Shown one piece after another: positions 14,399 through 23,854 of a stretch of 64,000 nt of DNA (position 1 is its first letter; each line of letters starts with the position of its first letter). The position numbers and the translations under genes were made by a program. Source of the stretch: Terriglobia bacterium (GTDB lineage: Bacteria > Acidobacteriota > Terriglobia > Terriglobales > Acidobacteriaceae). Below the pieces are notes generated by a model. The model searched no databases, was not told the DNA's origin, and worked only from the letters and a program-made list of their open reading frames with translations. The stretch is from NCBI GenBank assembly GCA_020072585.1, contig JAIQGL010000020.1, positions 1 to 64,000 of the forward strand, given 5' to 3'.

Positions 14399-16569
14399 AG
14401 CCGTAAAGCTCTTGCCAGAGACTCTTCAAGCTCCGCAGGTTCGGCGATGGGTGGCTGGCAGGTAAAGCCGCTGCAGACCACGGCAACGGTGTGTCCTTTC
14501 TTCACCGCCGGCAAATTGGGAATGGTTTCCGCCAGTGCTGGCGGCAACATGTGCGCCGCCACCTTCCCTTCCAGCAGATGCAGAACGGACTGATTTAACC
14601 CCAGGGGTCTAAGTGCTGCGGCTTCCAGTTGTGCGCCTCTCTCTCCGCCGCCGGTGATTACCACCTGCGTATGCGGTTGCAGATACATGCCCAGCGCGAT
14701 TCCGTAGGTGGCGGCAAACAAGCCATAGTGCGCGGCAATGCCGGCAAAGGCCTTGAGCGTGCCTTCGGCCACATCGCGGTGCCGCGCGGCGTTTGTATAA
14801 GCGTGGAGCCGCAACAGGGCAATCGCAGCGGCAGGATTACCGGCCGGCGTCGGCGAATCCTGCAATGGCTTGCGTCGCGCCGCGAGCGCGCCCAGAATCA
14901 GTCCATCGCCAACATCTGGCCCGCTTGCCATATCAAAAAAACCACCCTCACGCGGATCATGGAAGCGTGCCACCATGGCGTCGGCAATCTTCTCTGCAAA
15001 ATGGAAATAGCTCAGATCGGTGCTGGCCTCATAGGCGTCCAGGCAGGCGATCACGGTAAAAGCATAGTCATCCAGCACGCCGGGAACGTGGCGTTTGGCG
15101 GCCTGCGGGTCGGAATATGCGATCACATGCTGCAATCCCTGTTTTGCGCTCCACCCGTGGGAGAGAATGCGGTCCAGCGAGCGCAGGGCAAATCTGCGCG
15201 CGCCATCCAGCTTGAGCACGCGGGCCGTCTTCAGGTATGCGGAGACACACAGCGCATTCCAGCCTACATAGACCGTCTTGTCCACAAAAGGGGTAGTGCG
15301 TTGGAGCCGCGCGGCATGCATTTTCTTTTTTGCTGAATCAAGAACCACCTGTACTTCCTGCGGCGTCTTCTTCACGCGCTCCGCCACTTCTTCAATGCTG
15401 GCGCGAAGGTAGAGCACGTTCTTGGCGGGATTGTGGTGCATCTCGCCCACTTCGCCAATGTCATAGTGCAGCATCGCCACCTGCAGCTCATCGCTGCTGA
15501 GCACGGCTTCGGCTTCGTCCAGCGTCCAGGTGAAGTAGTCGCCATCGTCCTCAAGCGTGACATCCGCGTCCTGCGACGCATAAAAGCCGCCGTGCTCCCG
15601 GTCCGTGAGCACTTCATCCATCCAGCGCACAATATCTTTTGCCACAAATGCAAAAAACTCATTGCCGGTGAGCTGATAACCATGCACGTAATTCTTCAGC
15701 AGCTCAGAATTGTCATACGACATTTTTTCAAAATGCGGAACGATCCAATGCTCATCCACTGAGTAGCGATGGAAGCCGCCGGCAAGCTGGTCATACACGC
15801 CGCCGCGCGCCATCTTTTCCAGCGACGTGGTAATCACGTTCAACAGTTGCTCGTCGCCGTTTTCGGGCCCCCATTCGCGCGCCGGTTTTGCGCGTGAATG
15901 GGCTGAGCGTTGCATCAGCAAGTCCATGCCGCTGGGATGAGGGAATTTTGGTGATGAGCCAAAGCCGCCATGCTCGGGGTCAAACAGCTTCACCGCCGAT
16001 TCCACCATGGCGTCAATCAGCTCCGGCTTGAGCGAGCCTGATTTGCCGGCGAACCCCTCGGCCTGGCTGATCGCGCCCATCACGCTCTCCGCTGATTCCA
16101 TCACATCGCCGTGCTTCTCGCGGTAGGCCTGCGCCAGCGTCAGCAGCACCCGCCTAAAGCTCGGCCGCCCCTGATAATCCTGCGGCGGAAAATAGGTTCC
16201 CGCATAAAACGGCTTGCCCTCAGGCGTAAGAAACGCCGTAAGCGGCCAGCCGCCCTGTCCGCTGATGGCCTGCACCGCGCTCTGGTACCGGCTGTCCACA
16301 TCAGGGCGCTCGTCGCGGTCAACTTTAATGGCGATGAAATGCTCATTAATGATCGCTGCAATCTCCGGGCTCTCATACGATTCGCGGTCCATCACATGGC
16401 ACCAGTGGCACCACACCGCGCCAATGTCCAGCAGGATCGGCTTGTTCTCCCGCTGCGCCGTGGCAAATACCTCCGCTCCCCACTCATGCCAGTGGATCGG
16501 CTGGTGCATGGCGGAGCGCAGGTAAGAAGAGGAGGCCTGAGCAAGAGAGTTGGGAGCGACTTCGGACAT
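14392..16569 (-). CDS. YyaL/DUF255 thioredoxin-domain protein (SPATA20-like)
   Basis: 725 residues. The N-terminal thioredoxin-like DUF255 domain carries WHEWGAEVFATAQ, WCHWCHVMDRESY (CxxC), FIAIKVDRDERPDVD and GGWPLTAFLTP. An (alpha/alpha)6-barrel resembling N-acylglucosamine epimerases follows (PHFEKMSYDNSELL, FYASQDADV). Such proteins are widespread and of uncertain function; a thiol redox or sugar-related role has been suggested from the folds. The gene converges on the M28 peptidase, their 3' ends overlapping by 7 bp. Cytoplasmic; no signal peptide. Confidence 0.92.
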   Translation of the reverse strand: MSEVAPNSLAQASSSYLRSAMHQPIHWHEWGAEVFATAQRENKPILLDIGAVWCHWCHVMDRESYESPEIAAIINEHFIAIKVDRDERPDVDSRYQSAVQAISGQGGWPLTAFLTPEGKPFYAGTYFPPQDYQGRPSFRRVLLTLAQAYREKHGDVMESAESVMGAISQAEGFAGKSGSLKPELIDAMVESAVKLFDPEHGGFGSSPKFPHPSGMDLLMQRSAHSRAKPAREWGPENGDEQLLNVITTSLEKMARGGVYDQLAGGFHRYSVDEHWIVPHFEKMSYDNSELLKNYVHGYQLTGNEFFAFVAKDIVRWMDEVLTDREHGGFYASQDADVTLEDDGDYFTWTLDEAEAVLSSDELQVAMLHYDIGEVGEMHHNPAKNVLYLRASIEEVAERVKKTPQEVQVVLDSAKKKMHAARLQRTTPFVDKTVYVGWNALCVSAYLKTARVLKLDGARRFALRSLDRILSHGWSAKQGLQHVIAYSDPQAAKRHVPGVLDDYAFTVIACLDAYEASTDLSYFHFAEKIADAMVARFHDPREGGFFDMASGPDVGDGLILGALAARRKPLQDSPTPAGNPAAAIALLRLHAYTNAARHRDVAEGTLKAFAGIAAHYGLFAATYGIALGMYLQPHTQVVITGGGERGAQLEAAALRPLGLNQSVLHLLEGKVAAHMLPPALAETIPNLPAVKKGHTVAVVCSGFTCQPPIAEPAELEESLARALRLH

Positions 16570-16650
16570 GTGTTTAGTTTATCGTTTTATCTGGCAGTGA
16601 TGTAATCGGACAGTGTGAATAGCAACGAAGGTGAACACACTCACTAATTT

Positions 16651-16765
16651 CGTCATCCCGAACCCCGTAAATGAGGGCGCGTTTGCACTAGCGCCCGAGT
16701 CTGGGGCCCCCAAGCGCGCCGTTTTTGCGCGATTGGGGTGGAAATAGGGGTGAGGGACCTTGTGT
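16651..16765 (+). repeat. Dispersed GTCATCCCGAA...GAGGGACCTTGTG repeat, long version
   Basis: Same head (CGTCATCCCGAACCCCG) and tail (AGGGGTGAGGGACCTTGTG) as the 4918 copy, but with an extra internal block, CCCAAGCGCGCCGTTTTTGC. It lies between the DUF255 gene and the phosphoesterase gene. Confidence 0.65.
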
Positions 16766-16815
16766 TTGGCTTTTCTAAAGGCGCTTGAACTCACAGCTCA
16801 ACAGGAGCCAGCCAT

Positions 16816-17553
16816 ATGCGCATCGCCATCATCTCCGACATTCACGGCAACCTGACGGCGCTTGACGCCGTTCTGGCCGATCTCCGTCAGCAAAAGCCGG
16901 ATGTGGTTTTCCATGGCGGCGACCTCGTGTTCGGCGGATGCAACCCGGCCGAGGTGATTGACTGCATCACGCAGGAAGGCTGGCAGGGCGTTCTGGGCAA
17001 TACAGACGAAATGCTCTGGGACCAGCAAGCCCGCGCCGCTCTGGAAGCCTCGGCGCCCAAGCTGAAGCCGCTGTTCCGAGCGCTGTTCGATTTGTGTGGT
17101 CCGGCGACAACGCAGATGATCGGCAAATCGCGACTTGCATGGCTGCATGAATTGCCCACCGAACTTCGGCATGAGAATCTGCTGCTTCTCCACGCCAGTC
17201 CCGGCAACCTGTGGCGTGCTCCCATGGACACGGCTGACAACACTGAACTGGAAGCGACCTATGGGAAGCTGAACGCCGCGATTGTCGTCTACTGCCACAT
17301 CCACCGGCCATTCATCCGCAAAGTTGGAACCATGACCGTTTGCAATACCGGCAGCGTGGGCGCACCGTATGATGGCGATCCTCGCGCTTCGTATCTTCTA
17401 ATCGACGATGGTGTATCGGCAATCCGTCGCGTGGAATATGACGTGGAGAAGGAAGCCGCACGCCTGTTGTCCTCTAGTTATCCGCTCAAGGAATGGATCG
17501 CGGAAACCCGGCGCCGCGGAAGCTACGTGCCGCCGCCGGAAGAGAATGGATAG
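16816..17553 (+). CDS. Calcineurin-like metallophosphoesterase (YfcE/MJ0936 type)
   Basis: 245 residues. It opens MRIAIISDIHGNLTALDAVL (metal-binding Asp and His) and continues with VFHGGDLVFGG, GVLGNTDEM (the GNxD motif), CHIHRPFIRKVG and CNTGSVGAPYDGDPRASYLL. This is the classical two-metal phosphodiesterase core of small YfcE-like enzymes, which hydrolyse phosphodiester bonds of still unclear natural substrates. AGGAG at 16803-16807 sits 8 nt before the ATG. The C-terminal 40 residues are Arg/Glu-rich and end in a Pro-rich tail. No partner gene is close. Confidence 0.93.
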   Translation: MRIAIISDIHGNLTALDAVLADLRQQKPDVVFHGGDLVFGGCNPAEVIDCITQEGWQGVLGNTDEMLWDQQARAALEASAPKLKPLFRALFDLCGPATTQMIGKSRLAWLHELPTELRHENLLLLHASPGNLWRAPMDTADNTELEATYGKLNAAIVVYCHIHRPFIRKVGTMTVCNTGSVGAPYDGDPRASYLLIDDGVSAIRRVEYDVEKEAARLLSSSYPLKEWIAETRRRGSYVPPPEENG

Positions 17554-17698
17554 TCCCTCAAGCCGTAAAACCGCCATGGTGCACGCACCGCCTGTGCCTC
17601 TTGTCCGCTCGCCGCGGCCTTGTCTTTCTGGCAAACCAAAGTAACGCGAGGGGTCACACCAAACTGCTGCATAATGACTCCATTCTGCTTAGGGCTAG

Positions 17699-18532
17699 AT
17701 GGGGGAAACTGTGAATTTCATTCGCTCAAGAAGTTTCAAGCCGGTTCCGGTGCGCTTCTGGGTTGGCTTGTTCAGCGTTGCCTTGTTCTCTGCGGTGATG
17801 TCTGCCCAAACCGCCGGCAGAAAAGAAATCGTAAAGCAGGCAAGGCAGTCCTACTACTCCCTGAAAGACCAGGGGTTGGCAGAGTTCCAGTGCATCACCG
17901 TGCCCAACTGGCAGCTGTTGCTTACCGAGCAGAAATTAGACGCGGACCAGGTCAGCCGGGCAGTGCAACTGCTGAACAAAATCCAGTTCTCGGTCTCGCT
18001 GGTAGCCGGAGGCGAGGCCAGGGTGACCCACAACGAGGTCTTCGCCGAGAATGAAGAGGTGGCCAAGGGGCTGAGCCAGATTTACAGCGGAATGGAGCAG
18101 ATGACCACTGGTTTCTTCCAGACCTGGTCGGCGTTCTCCATGTCGCCTGCTTTGCCCGAAATTGGAGGGGATTATCAACTGGAGAAGACGGGGACCGAAT
18201 ACCGCCTCTCCTACAAAGACGGAACGGCTGACGTCGTGACCCTCCTGGATCGGGATTTTGTCATGAGCTATCTCAAGACCACGACGCCGGAATTTGACAG
18301 CACAATCAGGCCCCAGTTTAAGAAGACTGCCCAAGGCTTATTAATGACCGGCTATAGTGCGACTTATACGGGCAAATCAGCCGCCGATACGACTGAGTTA
18401 CAGATCGCAATCGATTATCAAACAGTGGACGAACTGCAGTTACCACAAAAGCTGGATTTGAAGGGTGCCTATGGCGGCTCGCCGTTCCACGTGGAGGTGA
18501 CCTTTAGCGGTTGCCATGCGGTCCGGCACTGA
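17699..18532 (+). CDS. Secreted protein of unknown function
   Basis: 277 residues with an N-terminal hydrophobic segment (VRFWVGLFSVALFSAVMSAQ) that looks like a signal peptide with a cleavage-like SAQ. The mature part is soluble, with alternating charged and hydrophobic stretches and a tail pattern FHVEVTFSGC reminiscent of beta-rich periplasmic proteins. I recognise no family. The ATG at 17699 or a GTG four codons on (17711, five bases after GGGGGA) are both possible starts. It stands alone between repeats. Confidence 0.7.
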   Translation: MGETVNFIRSRSFKPVPVRFWVGLFSVALFSAVMSAQTAGRKEIVKQARQSYYSLKDQGLAEFQCITVPNWQLLLTEQKLDADQVSRAVQLLNKIQFSVSLVAGGEARVTHNEVFAENEEVAKGLSQIYSGMEQMTTGFFQTWSAFSMSPALPEIGGDYQLEKTGTEYRLSYKDGTADVVTLLDRDFVMSYLKTTTPEFDSTIRPQFKKTAQGLLMTGYSATYTGKSAADTTELQIAIDYQTVDELQLPQKLDLKGAYGGSPFHVEVTFSGCHAVRH

Positions 18533-18577
18533 TTGAAAAAACAACGACGAACATAGTCAGTCCTCTCCCCTTAGCAA

Positions 18578-18650
18578 CGTCATCCCGACGGCCGTCAACG
18601 AGCACGCGCATCCTTCAGCGTGCGAGTAGGTCGGAGGGACCTTGTGCTTG
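18578..18650 (+). repeat. Dispersed GTCATCCCGA...GAGGGACCTTGTGCTTG repeat
   Basis: CGTCATCCCGACGGCCGTCAAC head, GCACGCGCA...CAGCGTGCGAGTAGG stem-like middle and GGAGGGACCTTGTGCTTG tail. It is closest in layout to the 4918 copy and lies just downstream of the unknown secreted protein gene. Confidence 0.65.
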
Positions 18651-18739
18651 AAGAGCTCGCCTTCACCTACCAACCTGCAAATATTTTTTTCATATTGCTC
18701 AAAGCTCATGACTTTCTTCAAAGAGATCGTGATATCACC

Positions 18740-19594
18740 TTACCCCGCTCCCACTTCCGCCGCTTCCTTCTTCAGCTTTGCCAGCTTGCTCATCAGGAAA
18801 AGCAGATAGCCCACGTAGATTCCCCACGCCGCCAGGTAGCCTGCCCAGAGATAGCTGATTGGAGCAACATGGCCGGGCGTGGCAAAGAAAACCGCCGGCA
18901 AAAGCATCATGCCGACTGCGCCGCCCGCGGCCCTCTGGATGTGGCCGGCATTGATTTTCTGCGCGGTGCGCTCCATCTCATAGCGGAACCAGCAAATCAA
19001 CACGCTGAAGCACAGGAATGCCAGCATATTGATGGACATGATGTGCCCCATTCGGGGATCAATACGAGGGGTGAACAGCATTGGCGGGGGATGGTGGGTG
19101 CGGAACCAGCGGTTCGCCATATAGACAATCGGCACATCAAGAAACGCGAAGATGGCCAGGGCGGAAGCCAGCACGGAAGTTGAGCCGCCTGTTGACGACC
19201 GGCGCATCACCAGGTAGCTCACGTAGAGCAGCCAGAGCATGAGGGTGGTGTTCAGCCGCATGTCCCACGGCGACCACCAAACGCCCCAGGCATAGCGCGC
19301 CCAGATGGGGCCGGTAATCAGCACCACGGAGCAGAAGACCACGCCCACTTCAGCCGTAGTCGCGGCCAGCGCGTCTGCCTGTGGGCTACGCTTCCACAGG
19401 TAATAGATGGAGGCGAGAAAGTTGACGAAGAACAGCGTGAAAGCGACCGTCGCGGCCGGCACGTGGACGTAAAAAATTCTCTGCACATCGCCCATGGTTT
19501 CTTCCGTGGGCGCCACGACCAGGCCCTGGTAGGTCCCGTAGGCCAGGAACAGGCAGCAAAAGGCGGCGAAAGCGAAAAATAGTTTGGTTTTCAT
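18740..19594 (-). CDS. ccmC: Cytochrome c maturation protein CcmC (haem handling)
   Basis: A 284-residue integral membrane protein with the tryptophan-rich haem-binding signature WGVWWSPWDMRL and the flanking His residues in YVHVPAATVAF and WFRTHHPP. CcmC loads haem onto the chaperone CcmE in System I cytochrome c biogenesis. About six to eight transmembrane helices are visible. It overlaps ccmB by 4 bp and is the last gene of ccmE-ccmA-ccmB-ccmC. The Lys/Glu-rich C-terminus is cytoplasmic. Other maturation genes (ccmF, ccmG, ccmH) are not in this window. Confidence 0.94.
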   Translation of the reverse strand: MKTKLFFAFAAFCCLFLAYGTYQGLVVAPTEETMGDVQRIFYVHVPAATVAFTLFFVNFLASIYYLWKRSPQADALAATTAEVGVVFCSVVLITGPIWARYAWGVWWSPWDMRLNTTLMLWLLYVSYLVMRRSSTGGSTSVLASALAIFAFLDVPIVYMANRWFRTHHPPPMLFTPRIDPRMGHIMSINMLAFLCFSVLICWFRYEMERTAQKINAGHIQRAAGGAVGMMLLPAVFFATPGHVAPISYLWAGYLAAWGIYVGYLLFLMSKLAKLKKEAAEVGAG

Positions 19595-20289
19595 TCTGCG
19601 TTTAACACCGTTTCAAATAGCAGGAAGCATGCCGTGGTAAAGATCACGCAAAATCCCGCCAGAAATTTTAACTGCACATTCGGGGAGCCATCACCGCTCA
19701 GCACCTGCGTTGTGCCGGTTACCATGCTGAGCACCGCCGGAATGGAAATCGGCAGCAGCAGCAACGGCAGCATGAGCTCGCGGTTGCGCGTGCGTATGGA
19801 CATGGCGGCAAAAAACGTGCCGTTTACCACCAGCGCCCAGGTCCCCAGCAGGGTCACCACCACCAGCTGCCAGAGCGGCCCCACTGAACTAAGATTGTAA
19901 AAGACCACGAACAAAGGGGCCATCAGGCATTCCAGCAGGGTAATCAGGATGAAGTTGCCTATGACCTTGCCCAGAAAGAGCGCCTCGGCAGGCGCCGGAG
20001 AGACGCGATAGGCGTCCAAAACGCCGTTGCGCAGCTCGCGCGCCCAGGACTGGTTCAGCGCCATGGTGGTGGAAAAAAGGAACGCGATCCAGATCAGCCC
20101 GCCCATCACCGGACGCGAATCTTCGCGCTCAAAAGCAAAGCTGAAGACCACCACCACGATCAGGGCAAAAAACATCATGGAGTTAAAAACGTCGCGCGAG
20201 CGCCACTCCAGACGAAGGTCCTTGGATACGTTGATCCAGGCGAGTTTTGCGAACGACCCAGTCATGCCTGGCCCTTCATGGACCTTCAT
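19591..20289 (-). CDS. ccmB: Cytochrome c maturation ABC exporter, membrane subunit CcmB
   Basis: 232 residues, six transmembrane segments, with the CcmB pattern KDLRLEWRSRDVFNSMMFFA near the N-terminus and ARELRNGVLDAYRVSPAP in the middle. It forms the membrane part of the CcmAB transporter, which uses ATP to release holo-CcmE. The start overlaps the ccmA stop by 4 bp and its own stop overlaps ccmC, so the operon is tightly coupled. An internal Met at MTGSFAKLAW, eight codons on, is an alternative start. Confidence 0.94.
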   Translation of the reverse strand: MKVHEGPGMTGSFAKLAWINVSKDLRLEWRSRDVFNSMMFFALIVVVVFSFAFEREDSRPVMGGLIWIAFLFSTTMALNQSWARELRNGVLDAYRVSPAPAEALFLGKVIGNFILITLLECLMAPLFVVFYNLSSVGPLWQLVVVTLLGTWALVVNGTFFAAMSIRTRNRELMLPLLLLPISIPAVLSMVTGTTQVLSGDGSPNVQLKFLAGFCVIFTTACFLLFETVLNAE

Positions 20290-20951
20290 GTTTGACTCCG
20301 CGTCATAGGCCCATGGTCCACGAGCTGCCCGTGCGAGAGCATGAGATATTCGTCCGCCAGATTGGCCAGCAGTCCTACCTGGTGCGTGACCAGCAAAATG
20401 GTGGCGCCGCTGGAACGCATCCCGGCCAGCAGCGTGGCAATCTGTAGCGCCGAGTCAGGGTCGACATTGGAAAACGGTTCATCCAGCAGCAGCAGCTTGG
20501 GCTCGTGAAAAATAGCGCGGGCCAGTGAAAGCCGCTGGCGCATCCCCTGGGAGTACTGCCCCACGCGACGTTCCAGCGCAGGATCAAGTCCAACGCGCTC
20601 CATGGCTTTCGTGAGCGGCACGTCAGAGTCCATGCCGTATAGCTGGGCGAAAAAGCGCAGGTTCTCCATGCCGGAAAGTTCGTCATAGAGCAGAGGAGCG
20701 TGTGCCATGTAGCCCATGCGATCCAGCGCCTGCTTGTTGGGAATACCGTAAATAAGGATGTTGCCTTCCGTGGGCTCATTGAGTCCGGCAATCATGCGCA
20801 ACAGCGTGGACTTGCCGGCGCCATTTTCACCGCGCAGCACGTAGAACCGCCCTGGCCGCAGTTCAAGCGAAATTCTTCGTACCGCGGCTGTGCGGCCATA
20901 GATCTTGGAAACGTTTTCCGTCCGGACAGGAGAGGCGTCGAGATTCGTCAG
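20286..20951 (-). CDS. ccmA: Cytochrome c maturation ABC exporter, ATPase CcmA (apparent CTG start)
   Basis: An ABC ATPase with Walker A GENGAGKST, a Q-loop-like region GYMAHAPLLYDELSG, signature YSQGMRQRLSLARA, Walker B LLLLDEPFSNVD and the H-loop His in LLVTHQVG. It powers CcmB. The first ATG/GTG/TTG in frame is GTG at 20840, just before Walker A, which would delete the conserved first strands (ENVSKIYGRTAAVRRISLEL) that are clearly encoded upstream in the same frame. Between the ccmE stop (20961-20963) and 20840 the only near-start codons in frame are CTG, ATC and ATT. The CTG at 20951, seven bases after GAGG, gives 221 residues, the normal length. Translation coupled to ccmE is likely. 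Confidence 0.88.
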   Translation of the reverse strand: MTNLDASPVRTENVSKIYGRTAAVRRISLELRPGRFYVLRGENGAGKSTLLRMIAGLNEPTEGNILIYGIPNKQALDRMGYMAHAPLLYDELSGMENLRFFAQLYGMDSDVPLTKAMERVGLDPALERRVGQYSQGMRQRLSLARAIFHEPKLLLLDEPFSNVDPDSALQIATLLAGMRSSGATILLVTHQVGLLANLADEYLMLSHGQLVDHGPMTRSQT

Positions 20952-20960
20952 CGGCGGACC

Positions 20961-21419
20961 TCAGTATCCTTTATTTGACTGAGGTTGGGCCGCGGGGGCT
21001 CCCGGGGCCCCAGGCTGTCCCGGCTGAGGAGCATATTTTGAGGCGCATTTCGCCTGTAGCTCATTGGCGTAGAAAACGCCATCATGTTTGTAAATGCCCA
21101 TGGCCAGCGCCTGCGAGTTGTCTTTAAAGGTATCTGGCGGCGGCTCACTGCCTTTGTACACCACGTGCAGCGTCTCGCCGTTTTCTACCAGCAGGAAGTC
21201 AGCATGAGGACCGTCCAGCTTGATGGATCCCGGCTGCACACTGCCGGCCACGCGCAGGTTTCTCTTGTACACATCGTCGCCCATTCCATGCAGTTCTTTA
21301 ATGGTGACGTAATAGCTTTTGCTTTCCTGCGCGCCCAGATAGGCCAGGTAAGCCAGGGTCAGTACGATCACGGCAATCGCGGACCCAAACTTGAGATATT
21401 TGCTGGTTGCTAGTGACAT
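20961..21419 (-). CDS. ccmE: Haem chaperone CcmE, CxxxY variant
   Basis: 152 residues with one N-terminal membrane anchor (about 10-28) and an OB-fold periplasmic domain (YVTIKELHGMG, NLRVAGSVQPGSI, DFLLVENGETLHVVY, ALAMGIYKHDGVFYANELQA). In the usual CcmE a His in HxxxY binds haem covalently. Here the aligned position is Cys125 in AKCASKY, i.e. CxxxY, the form described in some sulphate reducers and archaea (System I*). The C-terminus is a Pro/Gly/Ala tail. First gene of the ccmEABC operon. Confidence 0.92.
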   Translation of the reverse strand: MSLATSKYLKFGSAIAVIVLTLAYLAYLGAQESKSYYVTIKELHGMGDDVYKRNLRVAGSVQPGSIKLDGPHADFLLVENGETLHVVYKGSEPPPDTFKDNSQALAMGIYKHDGVFYANELQAKCASKYAPQPGQPGAPGAPAAQPQSNKGY

Positions 21420-21508
21420 GGCATCTCAAAGGTTATCCCCGCTTGCCGCGCGGGTCAAGAGGCTTATGAAGATGCGTGACAATGATCACATAGGCTTTCT
21501 ATGGCGCG

Positions 21509-21514
21509 TATAAT
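21509..21514 (+). promoter_or_regulatory. Possible -10 box of thiC
   Basis: TATAAT at 21509-21514, 32 bases before the thiC ATG, with no convincing -35 at the usual 17-bp spacing. AAGGTGG then precedes the ATG by 7 bases. The 126-bp leader shows neither of the conserved TPP-riboswitch segments (CTGAGA, ACCTGA). Confidence 0.35.
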
Positions 21515-21533
21515 AAAGGGTTTCCGGTCATAA

Positions 21534-23006
<1,473 letters not shown>

Positions 23007-23039
23007 GCAGTGCATTGCTGACCTGTCTGGAGTGTTGCC

Positions 23040-23780
23040 ATGGCCTTTTGCACATCATGCGGTAGTGAAGTAGCCGACTCTGCAAGCTTCTGTACGTCCT
23101 GCGGCCAGCGGATGACTGCCAGCGCAGCCAGTGTAGCCAGTGCACAGCCTGCCGCTGTTGACACCATGGTAGTTTGTTCAGCATGCGGCGCCAAAGTGGA
23201 TGCCGCATCATTGTTCTGTACTGGCTGTGGCAAACGAATGGCGGCAGACTCTCCCATTGTTGCTGCGCAAGCTGTTCCGGCTGAAGCAACCGCAGCGGCA
23301 GTTGCTCCGGCGGCAACTTCATCCGTGGCGGCAGCGCCAACACCGGCTGAGACGGCCTTCCACCCAACGCCTGTTCAACCTTCCGCTGAAGCGGCGGCCA
23401 CGCCACAACTTGCTGCGCAATCGTATGCTGCACCGAGCGATTACCAACCGCCTCAGCCAGGCGGCGGAAAATTTCGTGCCGTTGTGCTGGTCCTTCTGCT
23501 TGTGATCGTAGTTGGCGCTTGCGGAGGCTGGTATTTCCTGGGTGTGGAGACTGTCATTGTTTGCAGTCCGCCGGATGTCACGGTCTTTCTGGATGACAAG
23601 GAGCTGACGCCGGCGTCTTACGGCAGGTATGTGGTTCCACACCTGTCGCGCAAGACGCATCTTCTTAAAGTGCAAAGCCCTGGTTTTGCCGATACGATTC
23701 AGCGGCTTGATTTTCCGCTGACCTCGCTGCATGAATGGGTGAATATCAGGCTGGTGTCCAGCCGGCAGATTCGCCGCTGA
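23040..23780 (+). CDS. Double zinc-ribbon membrane protein with PEGA-like tail
   Basis: 246 residues. Two zinc-ribbon modules open the protein (FCTSCGSEVADSASFCTSCG and VCSACGAKVDAASLFCTGCG; four CxxC pairs). An Ala/Pro-rich linker, one transmembrane segment (VVLVLLLVIVVGACGGWYFL) and a short beta domain (VTVFLDDKELTP, LLKVQSPGFAD) like PEGA repeats follow. This implies cytoplasmic zinc ribbons and an exported C-terminus. The exact role is unknown. It follows thiC by 33 bp and ends at a strong terminator. Confidence 0.85.
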   Translation: MAFCTSCGSEVADSASFCTSCGQRMTASAASVASAQPAAVDTMVVCSACGAKVDAASLFCTGCGKRMAADSPIVAAQAVPAEATAAAVAPAATSSVAAAPTPAETAFHPTPVQPSAEAAATPQLAAQSYAAPSDYQPPQPGGGKFRAVVLVLLLVIVVGACGGWYFLGVETVIVCSPPDVTVFLDDKELTPASYGRYVVPHLSRKTHLLKVQSPGFADTIQRLDFPLTSLHEWVNIRLVSSRQIRR

Positions 23781-23810
23781 CCGGCTGAGAACAAGGTTCA
23801 GTAAAAAGAA

Positions 23811-23840
23811 AGCCGGCGCAAAAGGCGCCGGCTTTTCTTG
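23811..23840 (+). terminator. Rho-independent terminator after the zinc-ribbon gene
   Basis: AGCCGGCGC (23811-23819), 5-base loop AAAAG, GCGCCGGCT (23825-23833), then TTTTCTTG. A perfect 9-bp GC-rich stem with a T-tract. Preceded by an A-run, so it may also work for the convergent gene at 23855. Confidence 0.9.
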
Positions 23841-23854
23841 TCTGCCGGATCTTT

